A DNA stretch of 64,000 bases from contig OX578284.1 of NCBI GenBank assembly GCA_951217055.1, positions 25,942,187 to 26,006,186 on the forward strand. The letters run 5' to 3'. Within the stretch, counting starts at the first letter, position 1. Each line of letters begins with the position of its first letter. Positions 1-12,269 of this stretch are shown here, piece after piece. The notes under the pieces were generated by a model. That model ran no database searches. It was not told where the DNA came from and worked only from the letters and a program-made list of their open reading frames with translations. The translations under genes and the position numbers were made by a program. The stretch comes from Gerris lacustris. Taxonomy: Eukaryota; Arthropoda; Insecta; Hemiptera; Gerridae.

Positions 1-817
1 ACATAGGAGTACGGGGTACAAAGGTCAAAAAGTAATTGATAGGTACCCTTTATGATGCATATCGTTGAAAGGCTCTTTAAGAGAACATTTTTCATAAAAA
101 ATATATTTAACCAAAATTGCAGAAGAAACTACTGACCATATTTTATGTTTTGTGGAAATTTATGTAGGAAGAACTGTTAAAGAAATTAATTTTCAATCAC
201 TGTCAAAAATATTTAGATTTATTTTTAGATATTAAGGCAATAATTAATAAATCACGCCTTACCGTGCCTAAACCTTTACTAACTTAATCATGACAACTTC
301 TTTAAAATTCTAAAATAAAATCTACGAGTGTATACGTAGTATAATAATTTCTAAATTATATTGATATCTGCCAATAGAGATTTTCTAAAATTTTATCCCT
401 AAGGGGAACAAAAGGACAGAGTAAGAAAAGAAGGGGAATTGAGCCCAGACCGATCTTCAAGGAAGTTAATACTTGAGAAAGAGCTCTTATTTTGGATGTA
501 AGCATGTATATGTATATTAATATAAGATAATTCCAATTTCAACCAAGGGATGTAAAATGACACTTGGAGGGGGGGGGGGGGTACAGAAGGTAAATACCAC
601 TGCTTTTCCTTTTTAAAAATTTAGTCGGAATGAATTACTAATTTGGGATATTAGCAAATTATCTTATCAAAGGGGAGGGGGTATAGAAATAAGGGGGAGG
701 GATAGAATCTAGATATTCTCGCTTTGTAAAATAATTTAAATATTTCTTGATAGTAGTTTATAAATCCATTAAATTGAAATTAAAACACCCCGTAGCGAAG
801 CATGGGTAATCAGCTAG
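1..817 (+). mobile_element. Helitron-like element, 3' end intact, 5' end beyond window
   Basis: The end at 785-817 has a short hairpin (CCCGT..AYGGG with a GCGAAGC loop), about 10 nt of spacer, then CTAG followed by T. This is the 3' signature of Helitrons. The same end, preceded by the same AAATTATCTTATCAAA and GGATAGAATCTAGATATTCTC stretches, recurs at 2558 and 4495. It starts at the window edge with a GTACGGGGTAC motif also found near 4190. No Rep/helicase coding sequence is present, so it is non-autonomous. An RTE-type tail is the main alternative. Confidence 0.5.
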
Positions 818-825
818 TTATTTAT

Positions 826-1083
826 AAGTGCGATCATTTTGATGACGTCAAAGTTTGTTTACATCTGTCAAAATATCGCCAAACTTCAAATAATTAAATA
901 AAATATAGGTATTAAAAATAAGATTTTTTTGAAGAATGATAATAAATCAGTTTGTTCAGAACGGTCACCCATCCAAGTACTGACCACGTCCAATGCTGTT
1001 TCCTCCTGCTGCGATGCAGCAGGAGAGGCCACTTTAGTGGCCTTTTAAGTGAGGAAAATTTCCGAGGTACCCTGTACCCGATT
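826..1083 (-). repeat. 5S rRNA-headed SINE, copy A
   Basis: Read on the minus strand, a GGGTACAGGGTACC start is followed by two small hairpins and then a segment (1003 down to 957) that matches the 5S rRNA internal promoter. Box A-like AACAGCATTGG, the intermediate element and box C-like TACTTGGATGGGTGACCG are all in order. A tail of about 130 bp (AATTATTTGAAGTTTGGCG, then GTAAACAAAC) follows. Copy B at 54232-54480 shares head, body and tail, so this is a dispersed SINE (SINE3 class, 5S-derived), not a 5S gene. It lies directly beside the Helitron-like 3' end at 817. Confidence 0.72.
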
Positions 1084-2265
1084 TTTTATATGTATGTAGT
1101 TGAAAAATGATTTATTTACTGTTGTAACTAAGGTCATTAAACTATCGTGGGAGGTGGTAATTACTTTACGGGTTAAATCCATTAATATCAGTTATAGCGT
1201 TTGTTAATATAGCTATAGCGTACAAGAATCATTGATCATGCATATTCGCTGGCACTATTTACTTAAAACTATTATCACACATCAGCACACCACAATATCT
1301 GCCTGCATATGACATTCCGGATATTATCCTCTGTTCACATATTAAAATTCGCTATGGTGTTTGTCTCTGAATATTTCATGATTTAAAATTAATGGTTAGT
1401 TCAAGTAACCTTCTCCAATATATAGTTTTGTAAATCATGAAAGGAATAATGCTATGGAAATAACAATTTAAAAAAAAAAATGAATGTCAACAAACTTTGT
1501 TAATAAAAGTAAAAATCTAACAACGATAAATATGAAAAGATTTAATCTGAAAAACAAAACAAAAATAATTTCCTAAAAATGTAGTGTACTTTGATTTCTC
1601 TTATCTACTATATTTTTGACAATCACTTGATTGACCATTAATGATGCTAAGTACCTTGGTTATTGTAATGTATGTTCACGTTCACGTATAACATTCCTAC
1701 GAAAGTTCTTCCTTTATCTTGGCACTATATTCCATCTAGTGTGCCTCTGGCCGCCACAAACCCACTTTTGTCTGTCTTGTCTATGTGTACTCGTCTTCGC
1801 CAGGGACTCAGGCCCGTCGAGAGCCGTAGCGGGCCCCACGGCTAGACCTATATGGGCCCCCTCTTTTTACTCGTTTTTATTCGTCATTTTGGGTCTTTAC
1901 ACTAGTAACTTGTGTATTAAATTTTTTAACTCTTATAATAAGTTCTATTTAATATTTATTGTAAGTACTACTAATAAACTCCTATTACTGATTACTGCAG
2001 ACATACTACTGATAAACCAAAGTAAAACAAACTCATTTTGAAGATTACAACTATTTTACCGCAGTAATGTTAAAAACCCAATTATGACTTAAATTAATAT
2101 GGGTATATGAGTCATAATTATGACCTAAAAATAGACAAAATTGTTTGAAAACATTTATAATTTCTTAGTCCTCAACTAAAACACAATCTGGACACAAAAA
2201 GTCCTATAACTGTAAAATGTTGTTTACGTTCATTTACGTCGCATACAATTTTATTTTATATATTA

Positions 2266-2558
2266 CTAGGGGGCTATGCCCCCTACTCGCTTCGCTCGAC
2301 AAACCCCCCAAAAAGCGGCCGCAGCGCGGCCGCTGCCTAGAATAGAGTACAGTAGAATCCCTTGTTTTCTTTTTAGGAGGGGGCTAAATGTAGGATATTT
2401 GCAAATTATCTTATCAAAAAGAGGGGTATAGAAATCAGTGGAAGGGATAAAATCTAGATATTCTCTCATAGTAAAATAATTTAAATGTTTCTTGATGGTA
2501 GTTTACAAACTTATCAAATTAAAATAACACTCCGTAGCAAAGAACGGGTATCCAGCTA
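2266..2558 (+). mobile_element. Helitron-like element, short copy
   Basis: It starts with ACTAGGGGGC and a GGGGGC/GCCCCC hairpin. It ends with the family 3' end, a hairpin ...ACGGGTATCCAG then CTAG|T at about 2558. The last 160 bp match the elements ending at 817 and 4495. A palindromic GCGGCCGCAGCGCGGCCGC block sits at about 2315-2333. The two ends may belong to different nested elements. Confidence 0.45.
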
Positions 2559-4179
2559 GTAAAACATAAAATAATGATTTCGAAGAAAAAGTAAAACAAA
2601 CAAAGAATGTAACAGAAAATAAGCGAGAAGGAAGATTAAGGGGGTGGGAATGTTACGTAGTCTATAAGATAATTCCCTCCTATATTTAAAAAAAAAAAAA
2701 TAATAATAATAAAAGAAAAATCTTGACTTTTTGAATAGCTTTTAATTCTAAGGAAATAACTAAACAAAACAACAATAGTTTGATTAAGAATTTAAATAAA
2801 ATGACCTCTTACCATTATCGTTGTGTAATAAGATTGTTTATTATAACTAAACATAAATTATTCAATTTAACTTAATAGGTAAATAGAAAGAATCAATCTA
2901 CCTTTATAGCTTCGCTTCGTTTTTTCGATCCATCCTATGTATATCTTCATATTCCATTATATTCTCTAAATGCTGTTATAAATATACGTAGAATTAACTT
3001 GCAAAGATATTATCGTCGATATTACACTGAATAACAAATCGATCAATCTCCAAAGACAAGATTTTTAACACAGAACAACCGATAATAAATAAAATATAAA
3101 CGACATACACGAAAGATGTACTTTTCGATTGAAAAACGTATAGATATCAAAAAGAAACATTTAAATTATAACACACTGTACAAATATAAAGATTTAAAAT
3201 AATTTTCCTCGATTAAAAAGTGAATTTAAAGTAAGATTCGACTGAAATTACTGTTGACCTAATTAGAGAAGTAAAAACAATATGGCCGACACTCTAAAAC
3301 TATGAGAAACCGCAACGTCGCAGTGACTCTCCTTTTTCAGGGCTACCACACTACCACCGTATCAAAATTAAATAATCTAAAATTTAATATAAAAAAATTA
3401 TTTAAAATAAAAATATTATAAATAATAAGTATTCTTCATGGTAATATTATATTTTAAATATGTTTTTAGTTTAACCGAAACAAAATATGTTTGTTATTTT
3501 ATTTTTTAATAATTTTGTTCGCATTATTGGTTTAACCTCGTTGTACTGTTGTGGTAAGTGAAAAAATATTTTGTTTATATAAGTTTAAATTAATAAAAGA
3601 CTTAGTTTGTATAAACAAGTTAAATCAAATGGTATTTTAAGTTGAAAGGAGAACTTCAGCATATGGAGCCCCTTACTATACTATACATCGTAAATCGCTA
3701 CAATCGATTGTTATAATTGACGCCATATTTCAATATATCCAAATAATGTGTGATTTGCGTAATTTTACACGTTTTAACGAGAATGTGTTGGTTTTGGGTT
3801 TGAATTTAATTTTGTTAACTTTAATTTTTTTTTGCCCTAGAATTGTTAATCGCCGCTCCACACCGCTTCGCGGAGCGCTTATTTCTAAAGAAAAACAACC
3901 CTCCTGCCTATAGACCAGGTAGAGTTCTAAATCGAAATATAAAAGAGTTTAACAGACAAGATATATCGATATATTAAGTCTTGAAAGAGGTCGATAGTGA
4001 GATAACGTGTTATCAGAAAGAGCCCCATATACTGTAGTTTAGCCCTCAAGGTATATGTGTATGTTCTATATACAAATCTACAGTTTTGGTCCGATCTCGA
4101 TGAAAATTTTCACACTTGACCTTCAAAGCAATGGGAAGGTCACTGTAAACATGAATTTTCAAAATTTAAATTTTAGTAC

Positions 4180-4495
4180 ACAGGGGTACGGGGTACAACT
4201 CAAGTGATGAATATGGGGTCAAAGTAATGAATACCCTTCATGATGCATATCGTTGAAAAGCTCTTTAAGAGTACAGTAATTGTTGTTATGTACAGTTTTG
4301 TCATATTGTCATTTGGGAGGGGGGTAGATTTGGGATATTTGCAAATTATCTTATCAAAGAGGAGGGGTTATAGAAATAAGTGGGAGGGATAGAATCTAGA
4401 TATTCTCGCATAGTGAAATAGTCTCTTGACGGTAGTTTGTAAACTTATCAAATTAAAATAACACTTCGTAGCGACGCACGGGTATCCAGCTAGTA
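4180..4495 (+). mobile_element. Helitron-like element, third copy
   Basis: It shares the GTACGGGGTAC head and the TGATGCATATCGTTGAAAAG block with the copy at 1-817. It also shares the 3' end with both other copies (GCGACGCACGGGTATCCAG then CTAG|T at about 4495). Its middle is much shorter than in the first copy. It is non-coding. Confidence 0.5.
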
Positions 4496-5736
4496 TTGTA
4501 GGAAGTAGGAAACAGTGGCTGCAATAAGGGCCCCACAGACCCCTCCGCGCGGGGGCCCCTGGAAGTGAAATAGAGGGGCCCCTAAAAGTTTCCAGGGGGC
4601 CTCCAAAACCTACTAGTAGGAAAGTAGGAAATATGAATTTTTATGACTGAAGAAACCATTGTAGTATCTTTCTGGCTAGCATGCCGGATTTTTCAACCAT
4701 GCATGGTTGAAAATGAATGGTGGTGTATTTAATATTTTTTCAACTTTGGATATGTCCAAATAAAACTGAACAAATCATTAATCATTGATTTTGTTGACTG
4801 CTTGGTAAGGATCACTCAAGTTTCTAATCACACTGTCAATTAAAACATAAAAAACTTCAATTTTGAAGCGATTTTTTGGGTTCTCTGTGGATTTTTACCC
4901 ATCGGGATACGGGTTAGTAATATTTCGCTTCTCAGTCTCGGTACCGGGAAATTCTCTCTCAAACTTAATCACCACACCTGGCTGACAACTTTAATGTTAA
5001 TAATATTATTTTGAATTATTATTACGAATATAATTATTTTATATTTCAATCATAAATATTGGCGTGATTGGGTGTTCGGGGCTTGAGAAGCGGGGCCCTT
5101 TAGGGGAGGTCCGGGCCCCCCGGCATCAGCCGTACCTACCGCCCCCTCTCGACGGGCCTGCAGGGACTTCATCTAAACATCTAGCTTATGTATTCTCTCT
5201 CCTCCTAGGGTTGGGACGTCGATATTTTCGAAAAATAATTTCCAAAAAATCGACGATCAATAAAAGGGTGCTAACTTCAATTCTTTTCGATGTCAACATC
5301 TATGTTACCAATGCATCAAGAGTTTAACAACAATGATTTTTTGTCCAATGTATCGATGTTGTCGATACATCGACATGAAAGCCCTAACACTATGGCCGTT
5401 GGCTGTCCATTCATTATCTTCCTAGGAGGTCTGGTTTCCTCCACCTTGACTACACAGCTATCGGATCCGCGCCACCTTTATCACGCCCAGGTCTGATTAT
5501 CCAAATATCCGTATCTCCTGGTTCTTCATTGCACCCTCTTTCAAAATTGGAACTTTTAAGTACACAATGCTCATTAAGAAATGCCTTACAATATATTTAT
5601 TAAATATATTCAGTTATACTTCTTTTTATATTTTATTTTTGTTGCTGTAATTGAATTTAAACACAGCAACAATGAAAACATGGGCGACACATCACTGAAC
5701 TGTTCAGTTGATGGTGCTGATTTTGGACCATGTAGG

Positions 5737-6988
5737 TAGGGTGGGTCGAAAAAAACTTTTTTTGGACATCTAAAAACATGTATTGATAAAAACTTGTTAC
5801 TATGCTAGAAACGAAAGATTCCCAAATTTGGGCTCATTTGAACAAGTGCTAGGTCGCGCCCCGTCGCTTTGAAGTTTGTTGTATGTGAAGTTCTTATAAA
5901 ATGGCGATGTTGTGGTGTTTCGTATTATTTTTTTGTGTTAAAATATATTCCGAGTGTAGTTTTACTGTTAAATATAATTTATAGACATTTAGTGCTTGTG
6001 GTAACTACATAGTTTAAATAATTAAGGTGTTTAGTAGACAGGGCAAGGGACAATAGTATGGTTCAAGGTACCATAATTTAGTTTGGGAATTCATTAGCAG
6101 TTCTCATTTAAGCCGTTTTTCTTTCTACCTGCACATAATATTTCACATAAAATATTATAATTAATATAAATATTATTAATAATATATGCAGAGGTAAGCA
6201 AAATAATATAGAAAAGGTTTCGCTGTTTTTAACTTCTTCACAAAAAATTACCCAAGATCAGATTTGGTCACCTTACTAATTATGGCTCCACCCCCACCCC
6301 CCCCCCCCCCCCCATTCTCGTTCAGGGTGATGGGAGAAGTACAAAATATACTCTTTAAAATTATTAGTGAAAACATGTTACTAGTTTTTCTATAAAATAA
6401 AAATAATAAGTAAACTGGTAGTGGTTTAGCATTAAGGCAGTCTATTACGTACTGCTTTCTTCCACTTAATGACTATGTATGTAATTTCATAAAAAATACT
6501 AATATCAGAATTTCAATTAAATTTTTAATTTTTTTATAACCTATACATATGTCGATTACGAAATAATTTATAACTAGAGAAAATATTATGTTTCTTTTAC
6601 ATAAAGTTGGAATTTAACTTCTGCGGAATTTATTTTTTTCTAATTTTTTCGAAAAAATTATATATGTCATCACTTACTGGCTAAACTAAACAACTTAATT
6701 ATTTAAACTATGTAGTTACCACAAGCACTAAATGTCTATAAAATATATTTAACAGTAAAACTACACTCGAAATATATTTTAACACAAAAAAATAATACGA
6801 AACACCACAACATCGCCATTTTATAAGAACTTCACATACATTAAACTTCAAAGCGACGCGACGGGGCGTGACCTAGCACTTGTTCAAATGAGCCCAAATT
6901 TTGGTATCTTTCGTTTCTAGCATAGTAACAAGTTTTTATCACTACATGTTTTTAGAGTTCCAAAAAAAGTTTTTTTCGACCCACCTTA
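5737..6988. mobile_element. DNA transposon with 300-bp terminal inverted repeats
   Basis: 5737-6036 and about 6685-6988 are reverse complements of each other with few mismatches, starting TAGGGTGGGTCG on the left and TAAGGTGGGTCG on the right. ATGTAGG flanks both ends (5730-5736 and 6989-6995) and is a convincing 7-bp target duplication. The inner 650 bp is AT-rich, includes a C tract near 6300, and codes for nothing recognisable. The superfamily is unknown. The element ends only about 115 bp before the receptor exon acceptor. Confidence 0.8.
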
Positions 6989-7103
6989 ATGTAGGGCTAG
7001 GGATTGGGCCAGGCATAAAACAGATATAGACGTATCTTTTAGTGTAATAATTGAAAATGTTAATTTAATTTATTAACGTAATGGTAATAATTTTATGTTG
7101 CAG

Positions 7104-7278
7104 GTCTTCTTTTAACAGTATTTGTGGCAAGTGTGTTCCTCTCCTACAACAGAACACCAGTAGTAAAGGCAGCTGGAAGAGAACTGTCTTATATCCTCTT
7201 ATCAGGAATTCTTCTCTGTTATCTTATTACTTTCGTCCTAGTGTTACGCCCTACTGATACAGTATGCGCATTACAGAG
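7104..7278 (+). CDS. mGluR: Metabotropic glutamate receptor, exon: TM1 end, ICL1, TM2, ECL1
   Basis: This exon encodes about 58 residues of a class C G-protein-coupled glutamate receptor in the plasma membrane. It opens in phase 1 after TTGCAG with the last two bases of a glycine codon. Then come the second half of TM1 (LLLTVFVASVFLSY), the short ICL1 ending in AAGREL, TM2 (SYILLSGILLCYLITFVLVL) and ECL1. ECL1 carries the cysteine (TDTVC) that in this family pairs with an ECL2 cysteine. It ends at AG|GTAAAT, splitting an arginine codon that the exon at 34624 completes. ICL1 TPVVKAAGREL is close to the mGluR consensus. The exon is below 60 codons and is supported by splice sites plus family match, not by a start codon. 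Insect mGluRA and the related mXR cannot be separated from the membrane domain alone. Confidence 0.95.
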
Positions 7279-8838
7279 GTAAATAACAACCTTAATATTA
7301 TTTAGTTTATTTAAAAAGAAAAAGTCATAAATAATATTATTTCAGAAAAAAAAATTATTAAACGTTGTATATTTTATTCAACTATCTTTTAAAGGATCAA
7401 GCTTGAGTTACAAGATTTCAGTGGAATTAAAATCTAATAACTTTAAGATATCATGATTTGATTTTAGCAGACGTGAGGATATGTTAGATTTATAAAATAA
7501 CCGAGCAGAGCCTACACTAAGTGTAATACCTATGATGTGACCTCAGATTTAGGTACAAAAATATTTAAATTGAGAATTCCTCATTCGGGGAAACTTAAAT
7601 AAAGTTTTGAGTTAAAGAGGTTTCATTACATTCATTGAAAGGCACAGTAACAAGAAAGTCAAAGGTTTTAAAGGTTCATTCAAGGTGTGTTTATGAATAT
7701 TTCATAAGCATTATTACGTAAAGAAATAATTAGTATGCATATTTAAGACATTCTAAACTATAAATGTAAATTTCTTATTTGTAATTACTAGTATAAAGTA
7801 CCAATTGTCATGTTTAAACCCATGCATTGCTTCCTTTGTTGATATACTCCTAAGTTTTCACACGGAATTTTAATATTTGCATTTCAAATTAAAAGCAGCT
7901 GAGATGTGTGCTAATTGTCGAGAGAAATGTGCATGTTGGTTTTAAGAATATTTTCTAAAATTTAGCAACATTAATATAATAAGGACTAGTTCGAGTCATG
8001 CCACAATGTTAAATATGACTAATATTTAAAAAAAAAAAAAAAAAAAAAAGTATGCAAGAGAGTAAAAGAGGGTTGTAGGTAGAACACGGCAACAGGTGTA
8101 ACAATGAAAGATAAGTTTATCTTTCAAATCATTAGCCAGAAATCCAAGTGGAAATTTGTAGAACTATTTTGAGATTGGAAATTAATTATAACGAGGATCA
8201 GTCAAAATTATAATTAAAAGTTTTGGATTGCTTTTATTGTAACAAGTGTTTTCCTTCCAGTGTAAATGTGCTTTTAACTATATTAACAATTGTTATATTC
8301 TAAATTTTATCACCAGAATTAAAATACAGGTTATAGAAGTATTTCCTTTTCAACTATTATTAGAGAAATAACTGTTTGAGTGGTAAGTATTGTATCAAAG
8401 ATCATAAGATATTTCCTAATTACCCAACTCACATCTCCAGATTCATCGTGAACTAAAGAACGTAAGAGGAAGTCAGGCCCTATTCACACTAGAGATTCCA
8501 GAATACGCTTTGTGAATAAAGAATACAAACAATTCATAGGGGCAAGCAAGTGTTGAGACTACGATTGCGTAGGCAATTGGTATAAGGTTCTCTAATCCAG
8601 CCGCTAGGGATGCTGTGGACGCTAAGTGGCTAATATTAGGATTGTTCCAACCCCCTATTTGTGCCGTCCTTTTTATCGTTCCGTGGATCATTCGGTAATC
8701 CTTTAGGACAGGTTCTACACGCATGCGGTAACTTCTACTATAGTAAAATCACGTCAGGTTGGAGCGAGTTTAAGACTATAATCCACACCGAATTAGAAAC
8801 ATTCAAGGAAATATAACTGTTTGAGAACTTTCCTGTTG

Positions 8839-8869
8839 ACATGTGTAACGTTACAATCGTTACACATGT
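8839..8869. repeat. Perfect 12-bp stem-loop
   Basis: ACATGTGTAACG (8839-8850) and CGTTACACATGT (8858-8869) are exact reverse complements around a 7-nt loop. No gene end is nearby, so it is more likely a repeat remnant than a terminator. Confidence 0.5.
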
Positions 8870-9376
8870 GAACATATGTAATGGTTGACATAACTGCCCA
8901 TGTCATACAAACCAGTACTTGGTATTGTCAGAGGATCGTTAGGACGGCACATTAAACGGTTTGCATACTATCACTCCGCGGGTTGGCACAGTTTGGGGGA
9001 CGGTACGATACACTGTCAAACAATTTTTCTTTTAATCCCGAGCAATATAATTTTTATTTTATTTTTAAATAATATAAATCATACAAGTCAATTTACATTC
9101 ACTTTTATTATATCTTTATTGTATTTTAGAATATAAAATACAACATAGAAGTGTGTAAAAGCCATTTGAAGCCACCGATGCTTATCTAAGTACTATATAC
9201 TAGGCCATTAACAACAGCAAGTGGCGACGCTGTAGTCACTTCTTTTCTATCATCACCCGCTGAACAAAGGAACACCGACGGTGGCACCTACTTGATTGCA
9301 TCATTCCGACAAAGGATTAACCCGATTGAAGGAACCCCCAGTAAATCGAGGGATAATCAACAATCCAGAAAAGCAG

Positions 9377-9410
9377 TATAAATACGCCGTTTGTCTTTCC
9401 AGTCATCAGT
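9377..9410 (+). promoter_or_regulatory. Candidate RNA polymerase II core promoter (solo LTR?)
   Basis: TATAAATA at 9377-9384 is followed by an arthropod initiator TCAGT at 9406-9410. The initiator A is 31 bp from the start of the TATA box, which is the ideal distance. The surrounding 9140-9720 is less AT-rich than the intron and has no ORF. That would fit a solo LTR or another promoter-bearing repeat, but I could not find its edges. Confidence 0.35.
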
Positions 9411-9975
9411 GTATTTTTAACATCACGATGAAAGTGAAACTACGGACTTCAAACCCTTCGTGACGAGAATTTTACGTGAAACCCATACTTTTCATTACGA
9501 GTCAACCTGCGGTAGCCTGCTCTCTTCGTGGTAATAGATTAAGTGGTTCCAACGATACCGTGATGAGATGGTAACTCAGTCAGTGGTATTTTGTTGGTGA
9601 TATTTATTGCTAAGAGGAAATACCTCGATTAATCATAATAATCCAAGGCGCAACAGCCTGTGCACGGCTGTCGTTGATGATACTTCATCAGCCACATTAA
9701 TTATATAGTTGGGCATTCTGCTCCCAGATACAAGCCACTCCGCTTAATTTTACTCATTTATATCACCATGCTGAGTAAATACAGATCGTGAGTCAGGATT
9801 CGGGAATTGAACCAGGAGCTTCTGCGTCTGCGTTTCAATCGTAAATAATAGCAATGACCTTCTAGAGCCTGATCTGGCATGATATAACCTAGTGAAAATT
9901 AAACCCTGATTACGATTACGTTATCAGGACGAAAATTATTATTAAAATTAATTTGGCCCGCGTGTGCAGTAATAT

Positions 9976-10081
9976 TTTAGCTAAAATATTACTAAGCTTT
10001 ACATACTTTAGCTAAAATTACCTAATTTAGCTAAAATATTACTAAGCTTTACATACTTTAGCTAAAATTACCTAATTTAGC
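9976..10081. repeat. Two-copy 50-bp tandem duplication
   Basis: The 50-bp unit starting TTTAGCTAAAATATTAC is present twice head to tail, with copies starting at about 9976 and 10026. They are identical over their full length, so the duplication is recent. Each unit itself contains two TAGCTAAAAT words. Confidence 0.85.
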
Positions 10082-11023
10082 ATTAACAAAAAAAGAACAA
10101 ATCCCTGGTCTAATTGAAAGGAGAGATCGTTTTTCTGACTTTAATACTATTTTACTCTGATTTATAATAACTAAGAGATATTAAATTTAAAATAGGATGA
10201 TAAAATACATAAAATTATGCTAGTCTGAATAAAATATTTATTGGAACTAAGCTTAAAATAAAATAAGAAAAGGAAAGAAATTGAAAGCAGGAAAGGAAAT
10301 GAATAACTTGGAAAAGGAACGAAATATATCTAGTTTTAGAAGATCTATAATAAAAGCCAAAGCTTTCTAGTAGAGATCTAAGCTACTTAAAATTTAAAAC
10401 GGTTTAACATATTTAAATTTTGTCAAAAAATTCACGATTCAAAAGTTAATACAGTTGTCTATAGAGTTACATCTTTATACATAAATACTCTTAGTTAAAT
10501 CAACAAAACTACTCTTAAGCTCAAGGCAAACATGACTATTTATTTTCCCTTATTTTTTCGGGACGTTTTAAATAGTTTTGTTCCTTTTTTATGTCCCTTT
10601 CTTTTATTTAACTTTTAAAACCCTATTCAACAATTATTAGGTTTTATACAAATGTAGACACGAATAAAAATTAAAAAAAAAATAGTCCAGCATTAACTTT
10701 AAATAATGTTACCACATGGGACCAATTGACTAAAGAAAGTGAATTCACTAAAGGGAATTAACTGATATGGGTTTTTTTTTGGACAAAAAAACACTATTTA
10801 GTCTTATATGTTTTTTTTATCTATTTATTTTTACATACATTTTAATTTTTGGTATAAAAGAGTTAGATATGTTTTCAAATTTTCGTTTCAAACATTTATT
10901 TATTTGTCGCATTTCGAACTATACTTGAGCTTCTATAAAAAGAGAACAACTTTATAAAATTCTTGCAGCTTTTTGTTTCAATTGAACAAATTTGGAATAA
11001 AAAAAATATATATATATTATATA

Positions 11024-11024
<1 letters not shown>

Positions 11025-11114
<90 letters not shown>
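11025..11114. repeat. (AT)n microsatellite
   Basis: About 90 bp of almost pure AT dinucleotides, preceded by a shorter TATATATATTATATACC stretch. Confidence 0.95.
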
Positions 11115-11117
<3 letters not shown>

Positions 11118-11204
11118 AATAAGTTAACAATAGCATCTGCATAAATCCTAAAAGGTTTATATTTTTACACGCTTTAGATTGTCTCTTATTTTATTTCAAT
11201 ATTT

Positions 11205-11520
11205 TTCTTCCGAGCTTACCGAAGGTAACGGAAGCTGTGTGATCGTTCTGAAGAAAGAAAATTGTTTATGTCTCTGATTTTAAAATTTCTCAGACTGAAA
11301 TCTGTTTCAGACATTAAGGAAAATCCTTGGACTCATGTCTATCTATCTCTCGACCTCTCTGTTTATCGTTCGATTTTTGTGAACCAACATATATATATTA
11401 TAAACTACTTGTCCAATTTTAATCAAATGTAGGTGGTAGGTCATAATTAGTCCATTGCTAGTCCTATTTCAACATATTGTGCCCAATGGTTTCTCTTCCA
11501 CATTAGCACAAAGTTTCTTT
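11205..11520 (+). repeat. Dispersed repeat family B (LINE or SINE tail), + copy
   Basis: It matches 50405-50770 (+), and 12270-12640 and 38640-38860 (both -), over blocks such as CTGAAGGTAACGG-like, GAACCAACATATAT and GGTCATAATTAG. There is no ORF. The phrase pattern (AATTTTAATCAAATG.. before a metric of short conserved words) resembles the 3' tails of arthropod non-LTR retroposons. Confidence 0.55.
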
Positions 11521-11627
11521 ATTAACCTCTATATCTTTAGTTGATTTTTTAGAAATTGGGATAGTTTGTTGAATATAGCCTCATAGATTATATTAGTATC
11601 ATGATTTGCGCTCATTAAATTTTGCTA

Positions 11628-12102
11628 AACTAGGCATCGCGTGGCTCTATCATTGAAGCGAGGGTATTGCAATAAAATACTGAATATTGAAATTTGTTTA
11701 ATCATGATGAATGTCATAGTTGAAGATAGGTGGAAGAGGGTAGTGTGGGGTAGAGTGGGGGTACTCGGTACAATGCTTTACTTCCTAAACAAACCAACAC
11801 AAAACACGACTATAAGAATCTTAACCACCCGCAATAGCTTCTAAACTAGGCATCGCGTGGCTCTATCATTGTAAAAAATGTTCGTCTCATCGAATAGGTG
11901 ATGATAGAATTTTTTCCCGCCCTGAAATTCCAATTTTAAATTTGAAGCTCACGTTTACGCGATCATTGCGCGCGAACTCTTGGACGGATCACGCTGTCCA
12001 TTCAACTTAGCCTGAGTATTAGTAAAAGGAAGATGTATACCAAATTTCAACTAAATCGGTCAACTTTTACTCAAGTTATCGTCGGACACGTAAACGTTAC
12101 AC

Positions 12103-12139
<37 letters not shown>
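11628..12139 (+). repeat. LINE-tail-like repeat family A with (CAGA)n tail
   Basis: It starts CTAGGCATCGCGTGGCTC, a block present twice within this copy (11628 and 11844). The 3' half reads ACCAAATTTCAACTAAATCG, then TTTTACTCAAGTTATCG. This is the wording typical of arthropod non-LTR retrotransposon 3' ends, and it finishes in (CAGA)n at about 12100-12139. Further copies are at 32286-32962, 21600-22415 (interrupted), 53515-53800 and 53880-54050. No reverse transcriptase is attached. Confidence 0.6.
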
Positions 12140-12145
<6 letters not shown>

Positions 12146-12269
12146 GCATTTCTTTTAGTCATCTTCGGATGAGTGTACTTTTAAAAAAATAGATGTAAAT
12201 AAACGTATGTTTGTTTGCATGTGAAAGAAAAATAATTAATAAGGATTAATTAAGAAAAATTATCAATTT

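Larger units (their letters stand above)
1..7103 (+). other. mGluR intron, 3' part (upstream exon outside window)
   Basis: No receptor exon is visible here. The stretch ends in a normal acceptor (TTGCAG) just before the exon at 7104. It holds Helitron-like repeats, a 5S-headed SINE and a long-TIR element, all listed separately. GC-rich islands near 1800-1860, 2270-2340, 4525-4600 and 5085-5165, with GGGCCCC-type runs, look like transposon ends, but I could not bound them. 2560-3830 and 6990-7090 are plain AT-rich DNA in which I see nothing. Confidence 0.6.

Noticed and set aside
957..1003. 5S rRNA gene
   Set aside because: Only the internal promoter region matches. The 5' third of 5S is replaced and the downstream part is an unrelated shared tail, so it is a SINE.
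1631..2041. 136-codon open frame on +
   Set aside because: AT-biased, no recognisable domain, and it crosses a GC-rich transposon-end-like patch (1800-1860). No splice or start context supports it.
8473..9136. Open frames of 83 (-) and 78 (+) codons
   Set aside because: No family resemblance. Composition is that of repeat DNA, and the + frame runs into low-complexity sequence.
9785..9885. tRNA or tRNA-headed SINE (B-box-like GGTTCAATTCCCGAA on -)
   Set aside because: No A box at the right distance and no cloverleaf. Similar lone B-box-like words at 38520 and 43855 also fail.
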